Shown here: piece after piece, positions 1 to 7,626 of the stretch
How positions within the stretch are numbered: position 1 is the first letter of the stretch
Layout of the letters: the number at the start of each line of letters is the position of its first letter
Source of the DNA: Gammaproteobacteria bacterium
Lineage (GTDB): Bacteria > Pseudomonadota > Gammaproteobacteria > Competibacterales > Competibacteraceae
Direction of reading: 5' to 3'
Assembly (NCBI GenBank): GCA_003562535.1
Contig: PWUP01000320.1
Span: 1 to 13,076, forward strand
Length of the DNA stretch: 13,076 bases
Translations under genes and position numbers: made by a program
The notes under the pieces: generated by a model
Databases searched by the model: none
Seen by the model: the letters and a program-made list of their open reading frames with translations, nothing else
What the model was told of the DNA's origin: nothing

Positions 1-448
1 CCTTCCAGCCGCTTGAGGTGTTCGAGGGTGACGTACAGGAAATTGCCGGAACCACACGCGGGGTCGAGTATCCGCAGGCTGCACAGTTGCCGATGAAACG
101 CTTGGAGTTCCTCAGGCGAATCCGGTATTGGCTCGGGTCAGGAAACGGTACATACGTCCCGCCAGTGCCGGTGAACTCGCTGTAGAGTTCAATCGAACGG
201 CCTACATCCACCACGACAATAAACGGTGGGCGACCTTCTGCCGCCGGTAACGCTCGAACATAGCGGTCAGCCTGATGGTAGGCTTTGACCATCGCCTTGT
301 CCCAACCTTGGGTATCCAAGGCCTTGCCCGACTGCTTAGCCTCCAGCACGAAACACCCGGAGCGGTACAGGTCGATATAGCCGGTCGTGGTACTGCTGTC
401 AGGATTGTCGATGCCGACAGAACGCTCAAACACATAGCGGTCACGCTC
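1..448 (-). pseudogene. Remnant of an MmeI-like (type IIL/IIG) restriction-modification enzyme
   Basis: On the minus strand, positions 448 down to about 120 encode a continuous stretch beginning ERDRYVFERSVGIDNP and ending near YVPFPDPSQYR. It contains D-X9-EAK (GYID, nine residues, EAKQSG), the arrangement of the PD-(D/E)XK nuclease site in MmeI-type fused enzymes. From about position 122 to the window edge a different minus-strand frame encodes SPEELQAFHRQLC and then DPACGSGNFLYV, the SAM-binding motif I of N6-adenine methyltransferases. In intact relatives a helical region of well over 100 residues separates these parts, so the two pieces have been joined out of frame by an internal deletion. 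The nuclease frame meets a stop at 485-487 with no start codon before ERDRY, so the N-terminus is also lost. The left end is cut by the window. The assignment rests on remembered family motifs; the decay is visible directly. Confidence 0.75.
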
Positions 449-582
449 AGCGCAGCGGGGTCTATGTGAGGGTGTGAGGTGTCGCTACAATCCATAGGGC
501 ACTATCTGCAGTTGTTTGATTAGTAGGGTTATTGTGCGCTAAAGGAGTAGACTACTGCAAATACGCGCTGTTCGATCTTGCC

Positions 583-611
583 CATCACAGCCTTCTCAAA
601 AACTGTATAAT
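583..611 (+). promoter_or_regulatory. Probable promoter of the TPR-pncC-recA run
   Basis: A perfect TATAAT -10 hexamer lies at 606-611, 36 bases before the preferred start of the TPR gene. The matching -35 is poor (CATCAC at 583-588 with a 17-base spacer, or ATCACA at 584-589 with 16), so activation or a weak -35 is likely. The rest of 449-646 holds no gene that I can see; it contains a small palindrome AGTAGACTACT at 546-556. Confidence 0.5.
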
Positions 612-646
612 AGATCGACATAACCGTTAAATTTTAGGTGAAATTG

Positions 647-1162
647 ATGCGCTATTTTCGCTATATACTGACTTTAGGGTTACTCATGGCCACTCTGGCC
701 GTAGCCCAAGAACGTCCCGTGCCGCTGGAAGTGATTATCGAGCAGATGGAAACAGGACAGTATGCTACGGCTTTAGAGGCTCTGGACGCTAGAATCGATG
801 CAGATATTAATGATGTCCAAGCGCACTTTCTGAAAGGACTGGTGCGGGTGGAACAAGGTGAGTTTGCCGAGGCCGAGGCGGTGTTTTTACAGATGATTCG
901 GCTATTTCCAGCGTTGCCAGAGGCTTATAATAATCTGGCCGCATTATATGTTGAGCGCGGCGATTATGCCAGTGCTTTGCACACCTTGCATGAGGCCATC
1001 GAACACACCGCCAGTGACACCGACATGGCCTTGCTGCGCAGTAATCTCGGGGATTTGTACATTGCGATGGCTATTGATGCCTATCGTCACGCGCAGACGA
1101 TTGCCACCGAAGATCTGGGGTTAGACGCCAAGCTGGATTATCTGTCACCGATGCTGGATTAG
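647..1162 (+). CDS. Exported tetratricopeptide-repeat protein
   Basis: The product is 171 aa. Residues 1-20 (MRYFRYILTLGLLMATLAVA) form a classic signal peptide with a likely cut between A20 and Q21, so it should act in the periplasm or at the envelope. The rest is helical with TPR units: about 56-89 (AHFLKGLVRVEQGEFAEAEAVF, split over positions 59-80) and about 90-123, containing PEAYNNLAALYVERGDY. Weaker helices flank these before 55 and after 125. TPRs mediate protein-protein contacts; no enzyme motif is seen. The ATG at 647 is preferred over an in-frame GTG at 638 because AGGTG (636-640) sits six bases before it, and starting there gives a cleaner signal peptide. It is the first gene of a tight run with pncC eight bases downstream. 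Its specific role is unknown. Confidence 0.85.
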   Translation: MRYFRYILTLGLLMATLAVAQERPVPLEVIIEQMETGQYATALEALDARIDADINDVQAHFLKGLVRVEQGEFAEAEAVFLQMIRLFPALPEAYNNLAALYVERGDYASALHTLHEAIEHTASDTDMALLRSNLGDLYIAMAIDAYRHAQTIATEDLGLDAKLDYLSPMLD

Positions 1163-1170
1163 CGTCAGCG

Positions 1171-1713
1171 ATGAGCGTTACGGCGGTTGACGACTCAGCC
1201 TTGCACAGCTTGGCCGAACAACTGGGTCAGGTTCTAGGTAAGCGCGGTCTGCGGCTGGTGGTTGCCGAATCCTGCACCGGCGGCTGGCTGGCTAAGCTGC
1301 TGACCGATATTCCCGGCAGTTCCGCATGGTTTGACTATGCCGTGGTGAGCTACAGTAATGCGGCTAAACAAACTCTGTTAGGGGTTCCGGCAACGGTTTT
1401 AGCCGAGCAGGGTGCGGTCAGTCAAGCCACTGTGGCGGCGATGGCGCAAGGGGTTATGCGCCATGACGCAGTGGACTGCGCCATTGCAGTCAGCGGTATT
1501 GCCGGGCCGAGCGGGGGCAGTGCGGATAAACCGGTAGGTACCGTGTGGCTGGCTTGGGCGCTCGGCACGGTTATCACGACACAACAGTATCGATTTCCCG
1601 GTGATCGCGATGCAGTACGCCGTCAAGCGGTCAGCCATGCCCTCAGTGGCCTGCTCCAGCGTTTGTCGCAGCCTGCAACGCTAACCCATCATTCACACAC
1701 TATTAATCAATGA
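1171..1713 (+). CDS. pncC: Nicotinamide-nucleotide amidohydrolase (CinA C-terminal domain family)
   Basis: The product is 180 aa, the size of stand-alone PncC, without the N-terminal COG1058 domain of long CinA proteins. The family deamidates NMN to nicotinate mononucleotide in cytoplasmic NAD recycling. Visible motifs are AESCTGG at 32-38 (with the expected serine at 34), YSNAAK at 61-66, SGIAGPSGG at 108-116 and KPVGTVW at 120-126, all in the normal order. It begins eight bases after the TPR stop with only a weak ribosome binding site, suggesting coupled translation. Its stop (1711-1713) lies 11 bases before the recA start. Proximity of pncC/cinA to recA is common in gammaproteobacteria. 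The last 15 residues are not conserved-looking. Confidence 0.92.
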   Translation: MSVTAVDDSALHSLAEQLGQVLGKRGLRLVVAESCTGGWLAKLLTDIPGSSAWFDYAVVSYSNAAKQTLLGVPATVLAEQGAVSQATVAAMAQGVMRHDAVDCAIAVSGIAGPSGGSADKPVGTVWLAWALGTVITTQQYRFPGDRDAVRRQAVSHALSGLLQRLSQPATLTHHSHTINQ

Positions 1714-1724
1714 GGCTCAGCCTA

Positions 1725-2771
1725 ATGGACGAAAATAGAAAGAAAGCCCTGGCGACCACTCTCACCCAGATCGACCGGCAGTTTGGCAAAGGGTCGGTGA
1801 TGCGTTTGGGTGACAGCCCGGCCACGCACGATATTTCTGCGGTGTCCACCGGTTCTTTAGGCTTGGATATTGCTCTGGGAATTGGGGGTTTACCGCGTGG
1901 GCGTGTCGTGGAAATTTATGGCCCCGAATCTTCGGGTAAAACGACCTTGGCTTTACAAGTCGTTGCTGAGGCTCAAAAGGTCGGCGGCACCGCGGCATTT
2001 GTTGACGCCGAACATGCACTGGACCCGACTTATGCGCGTAAGCTGGGAGTGAATGTTGACGATTTGCTGGTATCGCAGCCTGATACCGGTGAACAGGCTT
2101 TAGAAATTTCCGATATGTTGGTGCGCTCGGGGGCGGTTGATGTGGTGGTGGTCGATTCGGTAGCGGCTTTGACCCCTAAAGCGGAAATCGAAGGTGATAT
2201 GGGGGATTCTCATGTCGGCCTGCAAGCTCGGTTGATGTCGCAAGCACTGCGTAAACTCACGGCGAATATCAAGCGTTCTAATACCTTGGTGATTTTTATC
2301 AACCAGATTCGCATGAAAATCGGCGTGATGTTTGGTAGCCCGGAGACCACGACCGGCGGTAATGCTTTGAAATTTTATGCCTCGGTGCGTTTAGATATCC
2401 GCCGGATTGGCGCGATCAAAAAAGGCGAGGATATCGTGGGCAACCAAACCCGAGTGAAGGTGGTCAAGAACAAAGTCGCACCGCCGTTCAAACAGGCTGA
2501 GTTCGATATCTTGTACGGTGAAGGCATCTCGCGTGTGGGTGAAATTATTGATCTCGGCGTGGCCGCTGGGCTAGTGGATAAGTCCGGGGCTTGGTACAGT
2601 GTGGACGGTACTCGGGTCGGCCAGGGCAAAGAAAACGTCCGCCAATACCTTAAAGAACATGCGGAACTGGCAGAGTCATTGGAAACCAAAATCAGGGCGC
2701 ATTATTTAACCCAACCGGAGCGTATCCCTGAAGCCGTTGTTGACGATGAGACCACTGAGCAAAACGCTTGA
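1725..2771 (+). CDS. recA: Recombinase RecA
   Basis: RecA forms ATP-dependent filaments on single-stranded DNA, drives strand exchange and triggers LexA cleavage. The product is 348 aa, close to the usual length. It shows the N-terminal MDENRKKALA, Walker A GPESSGKT at 66-73, the catalytic E96 in DAEHALD, Walker B VVVVD at 140-144, and the L2/Q-loop region FINQIRMKIGVMFGSPETTT near 191-210. The C-terminal tail is acidic (VVDDETTEQNA). An in-frame ATG at 1710 exists, but the ATG at 1725 gives the canonical N-terminus and has TGAGG (1711-1715) nine bases upstream. I see no convincing promoter or intact LexA box directly before it, so it appears to depend on the promoter near 606 or on one hidden inside pncC. 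recX overlaps its 3' end. Confidence 0.98.
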   Translation: MDENRKKALATTLTQIDRQFGKGSVMRLGDSPATHDISAVSTGSLGLDIALGIGGLPRGRVVEIYGPESSGKTTLALQVVAEAQKVGGTAAFVDAEHALDPTYARKLGVNVDDLLVSQPDTGEQALEISDMLVRSGAVDVVVVDSVAALTPKAEIEGDMGDSHVGLQARLMSQALRKLTANIKRSNTLVIFINQIRMKIGVMFGSPETTTGGNALKFYASVRLDIRRIGAIKKGEDIVGNQTRVKVVKNKVAPPFKQAEFDILYGEGISRVGEIIDLGVAAGLVDKSGAWYSVDGTRVGQGKENVRQYLKEHAELAESLETKIRAHYLTQPERIPEAVVDDETTEQNA

Positions 2772-3219
2772 TTCGGAAGCTGAACTGCGAGCCGCTGCGC
2801 TGAACCTGCTGGCGCGGCGTGAGCATTCTGCCCTAGAGCTACAGCATAAGCTGGCGCAACGGGGCGGGACGGCGGCAACCATTGCCCAAGTGGTGCAAAC
2901 CTTACAAGCCGAAGGGTGGCAAGATGATGCCCGCTTCGCTGAAGTGTACGCCAGCAGCCGTTTTGACAAGGGTTATGGGCCGCTGCGCCTGCGCCGCGAT
3001 TTACAAGAACGCGGGATTGCCGCTGCCGTAGTGACCACGGTGCTGGCCACTTTCGCCGATCAGTGGTCAGACCGACTGCAACGTTTACGGCGGCGGCGTT
3101 TTGGTGAACCACTGCCCACCACGCCCGCTGAGCAGGCGCGACAGGTTCGCTTTCTGCGCCAGCGGGGTTATACCATGGATCAAATCATGCCATTATTTAA
3201 GCTGACGGAAACCGATTAA
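2746..3219 (+). CDS. recX: Regulatory protein RecX
   Basis: RecX binds RecA filaments and limits their extension and ATPase activity. The product is 157 aa, arginine-rich and helical, near the usual 150-170. Typical elements are LLARREHSALELQHKL at about 21-36, GWQDDARFAE at 57-66, GYGPLRLRRDLQERG at about 76-90, and a final RQRGYTMDQI. The start is uncertain: the ATG at 2746 lies inside recA (26-base overlap), and a TTG at 2737 is also in frame. The overlap implies translation coupled to recA. The stop shares one base with the alaS start (TAATG). Confidence 0.93.
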   Translation: MRPLSKTLDSEAELRAAALNLLARREHSALELQHKLAQRGGTAATIAQVVQTLQAEGWQDDARFAEVYASSRFDKGYGPLRLRRDLQERGIAAAVVTTVLATFADQWSDRLQRLRRRRFGEPLPTTPAEQARQVRFLRQRGYTMDQIMPLFKLTETD

Positions 3220-5858
3220 TGATGACCAGCGCTGAACTACGCCAAGCTTTTCTGGATTTTTTTCACCAGCGGGGGCATGAAATTGTGCCGTCTAGTCCGT
3301 TAGTACCGGCTAATGACCCCACCCTGCTGTTCACCAATTCCGGCATGGTGCAATTCAAAGACGTGTTTTTGGGGCGTGACCCACGCAGTTATCAGCGAGC
3401 AACCACTTCACAACGCTGCGTCCGGGCAGGCGGTAAACATAATGACCTAGAAAATGTCGGCTATACGGCGCGTCACCATACATTTTTCGAAATGTTGGGT
3501 AATTTTAGCTTCGGCGATTATTTCAAAGCCGATGCCATTCGCTACGCTTGGGAATTTTTGACCGATACGCTCGGACTACCCCCCGAGCGCTTGTGGGTAT
3601 CGGTTTACCTTACCGACGATGAAGCCTACCGAATTTGGGCTGAGGACATCGGCGTGCCGCCGGAGCGCATCAGCCGCATTGGGGACAAGCCCGATGGCGG
3701 TTCGGATAATTTTTGGCAAATGGGCGATACTGGCCCCTGTGGGCCGTGCAGCGAGATTTTTTACGATCATGGCGCTCACATTCCCGGCGGACCACCGGGC
3801 AGCCCTGATGAAGACGGTGACCGCTACATCGAAATCTGGAATCTGGTGTTCATGCAGTATGACCGCGCTGCGGATGGTCAACTGACCCCGCTGCCCAAAC
3901 CCTCTGTGGATACCGGCATGGGTTTAGAGCGTCTAGCGGCGGTGTTGCAAGAGGTGCATTCCAACTACGATATCGATGTATTCCAAAACCTGATGCGGGC
4001 TGCGGCTGAACTGACTCAATGTCATGATCCCGACAGCAGCTCGCTGAAAGTGCTGGCCGATCACATTCGCTCGACGGCCTTTTTGATCACCGATGGCGTT
4101 ATTCCCGGCAATGAGGGACGGGGTTATGTGCTGCGGCGGATTATGCGCCGAGCGATCCGTCACGGTTATAAGCTCGGTACCCGCGAACCGTTTTTCCACA
4201 AACTGGTTGCGCCTTTAGTCACTGATATGGGGGCAGCGTATCCTGAGCTGCGCGAATCAGCCGAGCGGGTGACTCAATTAATTGCCCGCGAAGAAGACCG
4301 TTTCGCCGAAACCTTAGAACACGGCATGCACCTGCTGGAGCGTGATATCGCCCAACTCAGCGGTCGGGAAATTGCCGGTGAAACGGTGTTCCGCTTATAC
4401 GATACTTACGGGTTTCCCGTCGATTTAACCGCCGATATTGCCCGTGAGCAGGGCTTGACGGTCGATCTGGCCGGTTTTGAACAGGCGATGGCGCAACAGC
4501 GTCAACGCGCCAGAGCAGCGAGTCAGTTCAGCAGCACGCAGGAAGCCAGTGTGAGCGTGGCACTGGATGATCTTCCGGCCATTGAATTCAGCGGCTACAG
4601 CCAATTAACGGATCAGGCACAGGTTTTGGCCCTGCTGCGTGATCAGCAGCGGGTTGAGCGGCTTGCAGCCGGTGAGTCTGGAATCGTGATTCTGGATCGC
4701 AGCCCATTTTATGCCGAATCCGGTGGTCAGGTGGGTGATCAAGGTCGCTTGTTCAGCGCTAAAGCTCAGTTTGCTGTCCACGACACCCGCAAACATCCGC
4801 CCACTCATTTACACCTAGGCAAGCTACTGGAAGGCGAAATCGCCGTCGGGGATACTCTGAATGCTGAAGTCGATGCTGCCCGTCGCCAAACCACCGTGCA
4901 GCACCATTCCGCCACTCATTTATTGCATGCGGCCTTGCGGCAAATTCTCGGCAAGCATGTGCAGCAAAAAGGCTCGTTGGTGGCACCGGAGCGGCTGCGC
5001 TTTGATTTTTCCCACCATGCCCCGCTGACCGATGACGAACTCATGCGCATCGAGCATTTAGTTAATGCCGAAATCCGGCGTAATGCCGAGGCCGATATCC
5101 GTCACATGGGTTATCACGAGGCGCTTGATCACGGGGCGATGGCGCTGTTTGGGGAAAAATACGGCGATGTGGTGCGGGTTCTGACCTTTGGTGAATTTTC
5201 CATTGAATTGTGTGGGGGAACCCATGTGCGCCGCACCGGTGATATTGGTTTGTTCAAAATCACCACTGAGACGGGGGTCGCGGCGGGTGTACGCCGTATC
5301 GAGGCCGTGGTCGGTGAAGCCGCTATGGCGCGGGTCGATGAGCTGGAGCAGCGCTTAGGACGGGTAGCGCAGTTACTGAAAGCTAACCCTGAGCAGAGCG
5401 AAGAGAAAATCCGCCAAGTGCTGGAACGTCAGCGCCGTCTTGAAAAAGAAGTGGCGCAACTGCAACAGCGTCTGACCAGCGGCCAAAGTCAAGATCTCAC
5501 CGCCCAAGCGGTCACGGTGGAAACCCTTAAAGTCCTGGCCACTCGCATTGATGGCGCCGATGCTAAGGCACTGCGTCAGACCATGGATCAACTCAAAGAT
5601 CAGCTTAAATCCGCCGCCATTGTTTTAGCCAGCGTTGACAACGGCAAAGTGCGTTTGGTCGCCGGTGTGACTCGCGATCAGACCGAACGCCTCAGTGCCG
5701 GTGATCTGGTCAACGCGGTGGCGGTGCAGGTGGGTGGCCGAGGTGGCGGGCGCGCCGATCTGGCTCAGGCCGGTGGTAACCAGGCTGAACATCTTGATGC
5801 GGCACTGCGTTCGGTACCCCAGTGGGTAAAAGAGCAGCTAGCCGCGATGACCGCGTAA
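3219..5858 (+). CDS. alaS: Alanyl-tRNA synthetase
   Basis: This cytoplasmic enzyme charges tRNA-Ala and edits mischarged Ser/Gly. The product is 879 aa, the normal full length. Order: the class II catalytic core at the N-terminus (LLFTNSGMVQFKDVFLG; HHTFFEMLGNFSFGDYFK), the tRNA-recognition helical region, and the editing domain with zinc ligands H563-SAT-H567 and C665-GGT-H669. A coiled-coil stretch around 710-760 (rich in Q, E, R and L) and the C-Ala/DHHA1 domain with GRGGGRADLAQAGG complete it. All key residues are present. Starts at 3219 and 3222 (ATGATG) are both possible; only a weak GGAAA precedes them. The gene overlaps the recX stop by one base and closes the recA run. Confidence 0.98.
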   Translation: MMTSAELRQAFLDFFHQRGHEIVPSSPLVPANDPTLLFTNSGMVQFKDVFLGRDPRSYQRATTSQRCVRAGGKHNDLENVGYTARHHTFFEMLGNFSFGDYFKADAIRYAWEFLTDTLGLPPERLWVSVYLTDDEAYRIWAEDIGVPPERISRIGDKPDGGSDNFWQMGDTGPCGPCSEIFYDHGAHIPGGPPGSPDEDGDRYIEIWNLVFMQYDRAADGQLTPLPKPSVDTGMGLERLAAVLQEVHSNYDIDVFQNLMRAAAELTQCHDPDSSSLKVLADHIRSTAFLITDGVIPGNEGRGYVLRRIMRRAIRHGYKLGTREPFFHKLVAPLVTDMGAAYPELRESAERVTQLIAREEDRFAETLEHGMHLLERDIAQLSGREIAGETVFRLYDTYGFPVDLTADIAREQGLTVDLAGFEQAMAQQRQRARAASQFSSTQEASVSVALDDLPAIEFSGYSQLTDQAQVLALLRDQQRVERLAAGESGIVILDRSPFYAESGGQVGDQGRLFSAKAQFAVHDTRKHPPTHLHLGKLLEGEIAVGDTLNAEVDAARRQTTVQHHSATHLLHAALRQILGKHVQQKGSLVAPERLRFDFSHHAPLTDDELMRIEHLVNAEIRRNAEADIRHMGYHEALDHGAMALFGEKYGDVVRVLTFGEFSIELCGGTHVRRTGDIGLFKITTETGVAAGVRRIEAVVGEAAMARVDELEQRLGRVAQLLKANPEQSEEKIRQVLERQRRLEKEVAQLQQRLTSGQSQDLTAQAVTVETLKVLATRIDGADAKALRQTMDQLKDQLKSAAIVLASVDNGKVRLVAGVTRDQTERLSAGDLVNAVAVQVGGRGGGRADLAQAGGNQAEHLDAALRSVPQWVKEQLAAMTA

Positions 5859-5928
5859 ATTGTAAGTTTTATTTCTGGATGGATTAGCGTTTAATAATCA
5901 ACTCATCCTCATGGGAAAAGGGTAAGGA

Positions 5929-7155
5929 ATGACACTGATTGTCCAAAAGTACGGAGGTACCTCGGTTGGCACGCCTGAGCGCATTGGCGCGGTCGCCGAT
6001 CGAGTGATCAACTATTGCCGCCGAGGTCATCAGGTCGTGGTGGTGGTCTCGGCGATGAGTGGTGAAACGGATCGGCTGCTGGGTTTAGCGCAGCAGATTA
6101 CCGCATCGCCTGATCCCCGCGAGCAAGATATGTTGCTTGCCACCGGTGAGCAGGTCACTATCGCCTTGTTGACGATGGCCTTGCAGCAACGCGGCCAAGC
6201 GGCGCGTTCTTACACCGGGCCTCAAGTGCCGATTCGTACCGACAGCGCTTACAGCAAAGCACGCATAGCCGCCATTGATGCAGATCGAGTCCGTGCGGAT
6301 TTGACCGCAGGTCATGTGGTCGTGGTCGCCGGTTTCCAAGGTGTGGACGAGCACGGTCATATTACGACTTTAGGGCGTGGCGGGTCTGATACCACGGCGG
6401 TTGCCTTGGCGACCGCATTACAGGCCGATGAATGTCAAATTTTCACCGATGTTGACGGGGTCTATACTACCGATCCGCGGGTGGTGTCAGAGGCTCGCCG
6501 TCTGGCGCGGATTACATTTGAAGAAATGCTGGAAATGGCCAGCCTTGGCTCTAAAGTGCTGCAAATCCGGGCGGTCGAATTTGCGGGTAAATACAACATT
6601 CCGCTGCGTGTGCTGTCTTCTTTTACCGAGGGAGAGGGTACACTGATCACGTATGAGGAGGACCATGCTGTGGAACACGCTTTGATCACTGGAATTGCGT
6701 TTAATCGTGATGAGACCCAACTGACCATTCTAGGGGTCGAGGATCGTCCTGGTGTGGCCTCGGCAATTTTAGGGCCCATAGCCGAGGCCAATATCGATGT
6801 CGATATGATTGTGCAAAACAGTGCTCATGACGGCACGACCGACTTTACCTTCACGGTACAACGTAATGATTACAAGGCAGCTTTAGAGATTGTGCGCGCT
6901 ATTGGCGTGCGGCTTGGCGCTCGTGAGGTTAAAGGCGATGATAAAATCGTCAAAATTTCATTGGTTGGCGTGGGTATGCGTACTCATGCCGGCATTGCCA
7001 GCCGGATGTTTGCTACCCTCGCTCGGGAAGGCATTAACATCCGAATGATTTCCACCTCAGAAATTAAAATATCGGTTGTTGTCGATCAGAAGTACCTCGA
7101 ACTCGGTGTCCGAGTCTTGCATGAGGCTTTCGGTCTTGAACAGGAAGCGGCGTGA
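5929..7155 (+). CDS. lysC: Aspartate kinase
   Basis: The enzyme phosphorylates L-aspartate, the first step toward lysine, threonine, methionine and diaminopimelate. The product is 408 aa, the monofunctional type with no homoserine dehydrogenase domain. The kinase domain begins with KYGGTSVG (7-14) and carries FTDVDGVYTTDPR (172-184). Two C-terminal ACT domains follow, at about 265-335 (LTILGVEDRPGVASAI) and 345-405 (VKISLVGVGMRTHAGIA), where end-product inhibition by lysine and/or threonine is expected. AAAAGGG (5916-5922) serves as ribosome binding site. The 70-base gap after alaS shows no clear promoter and is too short for a lysine riboswitch. An internal start at 6670 probably yields a separate beta subunit. 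Confidence 0.97.
   Translation: MTLIVQKYGGTSVGTPERIGAVADRVINYCRRGHQVVVVVSAMSGETDRLLGLAQQITASPDPREQDMLLATGEQVTIALLTMALQQRGQAARSYTGPQVPIRTDSAYSKARIAAIDADRVRADLTAGHVVVVAGFQGVDEHGHITTLGRGGSDTTAVALATALQADECQIFTDVDGVYTTDPRVVSEARRLARITFEEMLEMASLGSKVLQIRAVEFAGKYNIPLRVLSSFTEGEGTLITYEEDHAVEHALITGIAFNRDETQLTILGVEDRPGVASAILGPIAEANIDVDMIVQNSAHDGTTDFTFTVQRNDYKAALEIVRAIGVRLGAREVKGDDKIVKISLVGVGMRTHAGIASRMFATLAREGINIRMISTSEIKISVVVDQKYLELGVRVLHEAFGLEQEAA
6655..6672 (+). promoter_or_regulatory. Internal ribosome binding site and GTG start for the aspartate kinase beta subunit
   Basis: GAGGAGG at 6655-6661 is a near-perfect Shine-Dalgarno sequence, followed after eight bases by GTG at 6670-6672, exactly in the lysC frame (codon 248). 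Starting here gives a 161-residue product that contains just the two ACT domains. Alpha2-beta2 aspartate kinases made from overlapping in-frame starts are known in Corynebacterium and Bacillus. An ATG at 6665-6667 is out of frame. Use of this start is inferred. Confidence 0.6.
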
Positions 7156-7178
7156 TAACCACATCTCACCAGTAAACT

Positions 7179-7205
7179 GGATTTCGGGACGCATCTACCA
7201 AGGAG
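7179..7205 (+). promoter_or_regulatory. csrA leader with GGA motifs, possible autoregulation site
   Basis: The 56-base lysC-csrA gap has GGA at 7179-7181, 7187-7189 and 7202-7204, the last inside the Shine-Dalgarno AAGGAG (7200-7205). CsrA dimers bind GGA motifs, often one over the ribosome binding site. A small CCAG-TAAA-CTGG hairpin lies at 7169-7180. Autoregulation is an inference from motif placement. Confidence 0.4.
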
Positions 7206-7211
7206 AATAGT

Positions 7212-7430
7212 ATGTTAATCCTAACCCGTCGTGTTGGCGAAACATTGATGATTGGCGATAACGTCACAGTCACTGTGCTCGGTGTCAAAGGCAACCAAGT
7301 CCGGATCGGTGTGGATGCACCTAAGGATATCCCCGTCCATCGTGAGGAGATCTACCAACGGATTAAACAAGAGCAAGCGGCGGCTGCCAATAATGCGCCT
7401 GCTGAACCGCCTCTGAGTCATTCCGATTAA
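7212..7430 (+). CDS. csrA: Carbon storage regulator CsrA (RsmA)
   Basis: CsrA is a dimeric RNA-binding protein that blocks or stabilises mRNAs at GGA motifs, controlling carbon flow, motility and biofilm. The product is 72 aa. The conserved MLILTRRVGETLMIGDNV opening, the GNQVRIGVDAPKDIPVHREEI core and the RNA-contact residue R44 are all present. The tail after about residue 54 (AAAANNAPAEPPLSHSD) is longer than in the 61-residue E. coli protein and low in complexity, as is common elsewhere in the family. AAGGAG sits six bases before the ATG. The lysC-csrA-tRNA-Ser order is conserved in gammaproteobacteria. Confidence 0.97.
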   Translation: MLILTRRVGETLMIGDNVTVTVLGVKGNQVRIGVDAPKDIPVHREEIYQRIKQEQAAAANNAPAEPPLSHSD

Positions 7431-7434
7431 GGAC

Positions 7435-7463
7435 TTTACGTGGCGGGCTTGTCAGGTTATACT
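7435..7463 (+). promoter_or_regulatory. Possible promoter of tRNA-Ser
   Basis: TTTACG (7435-7440), a 17-base spacer and TATACT (7458-7463) lie immediately after the csrA stop, about 37 bases before the tRNA. The hexamers match consensus at four and five positions. Transcription could also simply continue from csrA. Confidence 0.4.
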
Positions 7464-7499
7464 AATCAATTACACATAATCTTGTGTGTACGGTTTTCT

Positions 7500-7592
7500 G
7501 GAGAGATGGCCGAGCGGCTGAAGGCGCTCCCCTGCTAAGGGAGTATGGGGTTTGTAGCTCCATCGAGGGTTCGAATCCCTCTCTCTCCGCCA
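7500..7592 (+). tRNA. tRNA-Ser (anticodon GCT)
   Basis: This 93-base gene has encoded CCA (7590-7592). The acceptor stem is GGAGAGA (7500-7506) with TCTCTCC (7582-7588), discriminator G. The anticodon stem is CTCCC/GGGAG (7527-7531 and 7539-7543), with anticodon GCT at 7534-7536 reading AGC/AGT. A long variable arm (about 7544-7564), diagnostic of class II tRNAs such as Ser, and a T arm GAGGG-TTCGAAT-CCCTC follow. All stems pair fully. Confidence 0.98.
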
Positions 7593-7593
7593 T

Positions 7594-7622
7594 TTAATGG
7601 TGTACCGGCAGTCCGGCATTAA
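7594..7622 (+). other. Imperfect hairpin after tRNA-Ser
   Basis: TTAATG (7594-7599) pairs with CATTAA (7617-7622), and CCGG (7605-7608) with CCGG (7613-7616), leaving a five-base bulge and a CAGT loop. There is no long T run after it, so it is at best a weak terminator or an RNA-processing structure. Confidence 0.3.
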
Positions 7623-7626
7623 GTGT

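Noticed and set aside
202..495. 97-codon minus-strand open frame starting MDCSDTSHPH
   Set aside because: Its residues show no family resemblance, while the neighbouring minus-strand frame over the same bases encodes clear MmeI-like nuclease sequence; it is a shadow frame.
1710..1724. Upstream ATG as the recA start
   Set aside because: It overlaps the pncC stop and adds five residues (MRLSL) not typical of RecA; the ATG at 1725 has a better ribosome binding site.
5859..5928. Lysine riboswitch before lysC
   Set aside because: The gap is 70 bases, far shorter than a lysine riboswitch, and lacks its stems; only a short GGATG/CATCC pair is visible.
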